DNA from: Cyclobacteriaceae bacterium
GTDB lineage: Bacteria > Bacteroidota > Bacteroidia > Cytophagales > Cyclobacteriaceae
DNA length: 7,239 nt
NCBI GenBank assembly: GCA_029880385.1
Contig: JAOUOM010000092.1
Location: 1 to 7,239, forward strand
Direction: 5' to 3'
Shown: piece by piece, positions 6,521 to 7,239 of the stretch
Position numbering within the stretch: position 1 is the first letter of the stretch
Layout of the letters: every line of letters begins with the position of its first letter
The notes under the pieces: generated by a model
Told to the model about the DNA's origin: nothing
The model's input: only the letters and a program-made list of their open reading frames with translations
Database searches by the model: none
Position numbers and translations under genes: made by a program

Positions 6521-7132
6521 ATGAAAAATCTATTTGCCCTAACGGTATATTTATCGTTAGTTACCCTTTTGTCCTCATGCGACAACTCCAATCAAAAACT
6601 CCTGGCCGAAAAAGACGCAAGAATAGCCGAACTTGAAGCCCTACTGGAAGGCTCTTATTCGCAAAAAGACCTGGCTGATTCGGAAGTATATACGGAATTG
6701 AAAGGTGATTCAACTGTCTACTGCAACACGGGTGACAGAATCACGTTTTCAAAAGCCCCGGAACTGTTATTTCGGGAAATCTCCAATTATAAAAAAAACC
6801 ACGTAATCCATCTTCCAAACCCAGCAAACCAAAAGAAGGTAGTTACAACGACAAGTTATTCCTTCGGCCTCTGCTCCCTTATTGATTTGCTTGATGATAT
6901 AAACACCTACAACTCGATTAATACAGACTCAATCACAGGTATCCGTATCCAGACGTATATCAAAAACATAAATAAAGCTGAAGATTTCATTGATGCCGCC
7001 ATCATTCCCACAAAAAAAGATGGTAGTTTGGTGTATTCCGCTGTACTTTCAAATAAAAAAATGGCTAACACAGCTGAGACCTCACTGGTTTTGAATATTT
7101 CACTTCCTTGCCCGGATTTGTGTGATAATTAA
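6521..7132 (+). CDS. Predicted lipoprotein of unknown function
   Basis: I do not recognise a named family. The 203-residue product begins with a lipoprotein signal peptide: MKN, a hydrophobic stretch (4-17), then lipobox LSSC with acylated cysteine C20. It is therefore probably anchored in an envelope membrane; no strong acidic surface-export signal follows the cysteine. Residues 24-43 (NQKLLAEKDARIAELEALLE) suggest a short coiled coil. The rest is a soluble domain: ELLFREISNYKKNH (81-94), a helix-like SLIDLLDDINTY (119-130), SITGIRIQTYI (137-147) and DAAIIPTKKDG (158-168). This order loosely recalls small uncharacterised Bacteroidota proteins with a GIRIY-like strand, but that comes from memory and is weak. 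Four cysteines beyond the lipobox (C68, C118, C197, C201) could form disulfides outside the cytoplasm. The ATG at 6511 is out of frame, and 6521 gives the proper signal peptide. Confidence 0.82.
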   Translation: MKNLFALTVYLSLVTLLSSCDNSNQKLLAEKDARIAELEALLEGSYSQKDLADSEVYTELKGDSTVYCNTGDRITFSKAPELLFREISNYKKNHVIHLPNPANQKKVVTTTSYSFGLCSLIDLLDDINTYNSINTDSITGIRIQTYIKNINKAEDFIDAAIIPTKKDGSLVYSAVLSNKKMANTAETSLVLNISLPCPDLCDN

Positions 7133-7153
7133 CAGAAACATCGATATCATCAT

Positions 7154-7171
7154 CGGATATTCATCCGTTTT
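7154..7171 (+). repeat. Small hairpin ahead of the main terminator
   Basis: CGGAT (7154-7158) and ATCCG (7163-7167) can pair around a 4-nt ATTC loop and are followed by TTTT. This 5-bp hairpin lies just before the strong terminator and might assist 3'-end formation. Alone it is short enough to be chance. Confidence 0.25.
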
Positions 7172-7174
7172 ATC

Positions 7175-7216
7175 GCCACTAGTTCCAATTCTCATTGGAA
7201 CTGGTGGCTTTTTTTT
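7175..7216 (+). terminator. Strong intrinsic terminator
   Basis: Positions 7175-7189 (GCCACTAGTTCCAAT) pair with 7194-7208 (ATTGGAACTGGTGGC) to form a 15-bp stem with a single G-U wobble and a TCTC loop. Eight T's follow directly (7209-7216). It lies 42 nt after the lipoprotein stop codon and ends that transcript. There is no T-run on the other side of the stem, so it acts on plus-strand transcripts only. Confidence 0.95.
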
Positions 7217-7239
7217 GCGCCCCAAAAAGCACTACGTGA

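Noticed and set aside
7217..7239. Possible start or end of another gene right of the terminator
   Set aside because: Only 23 bases remain and they contain no readable signal on either strand.

Overview
The window looks like ordinary chromosomal DNA from a member of the Bacteroidota, most likely Cytophagales-like. The case rests on four things: the SucA N-terminus (MEKYSYISN...), a ribosomal protein S16 with a long Lys/Ala/Glu-rich C-terminal tail, start codons preceded by A-rich stretches rather than Shine-Dalgarno sequences, and promoter-like elements of the Bacteroidota type (TTTx about 19 nt upstream of TAnnTTTG). The rank below phylum is inferred from general protein appearance, not from a search.

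The left 4.4 kb is transcribed leftward and encodes the 2-oxoglutarate dehydrogenase complex. sucA (E1, 4403 to 1680) is followed after 11 nt by sucB (E2 with two lipoyl domains, 1668 to 190). After a 121-nt gap comes the first 22 codons of what reads as a dihydrolipoyl dehydrogenase (E3, from 68 leftward off the edge). Together these supply the three activities that convert 2-oxoglutarate, CoA and NAD+ to succinyl-CoA, CO2 and NADH in the TCA cycle. The sucB-lpd gap carries a perfect 8-bp inverted repeat.

Positions 4404-4606 form a divergent intergenic region with one candidate promoter facing each way. To its right, rpsP (S16), rimM (30S maturation factor) and trmD (tRNA m1G37 methyltransferase) lie at 5- and 14-nt spacing as a typical translation operon. 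The gene often found last in this operon, rplS (L19), is not in the window.

Instead, after a 113-nt gap with its own candidate promoter, there is a gene for a 203-residue predicted lipoprotein of unknown function. It ends at a strong intrinsic terminator with a 15-bp stem and eight T's. No mobile element, CRISPR array, RNA gene, defence system or other clearly novel system was found. The least explained items are the lipoprotein, the S16 tail and the inverted repeat ahead of lpd.
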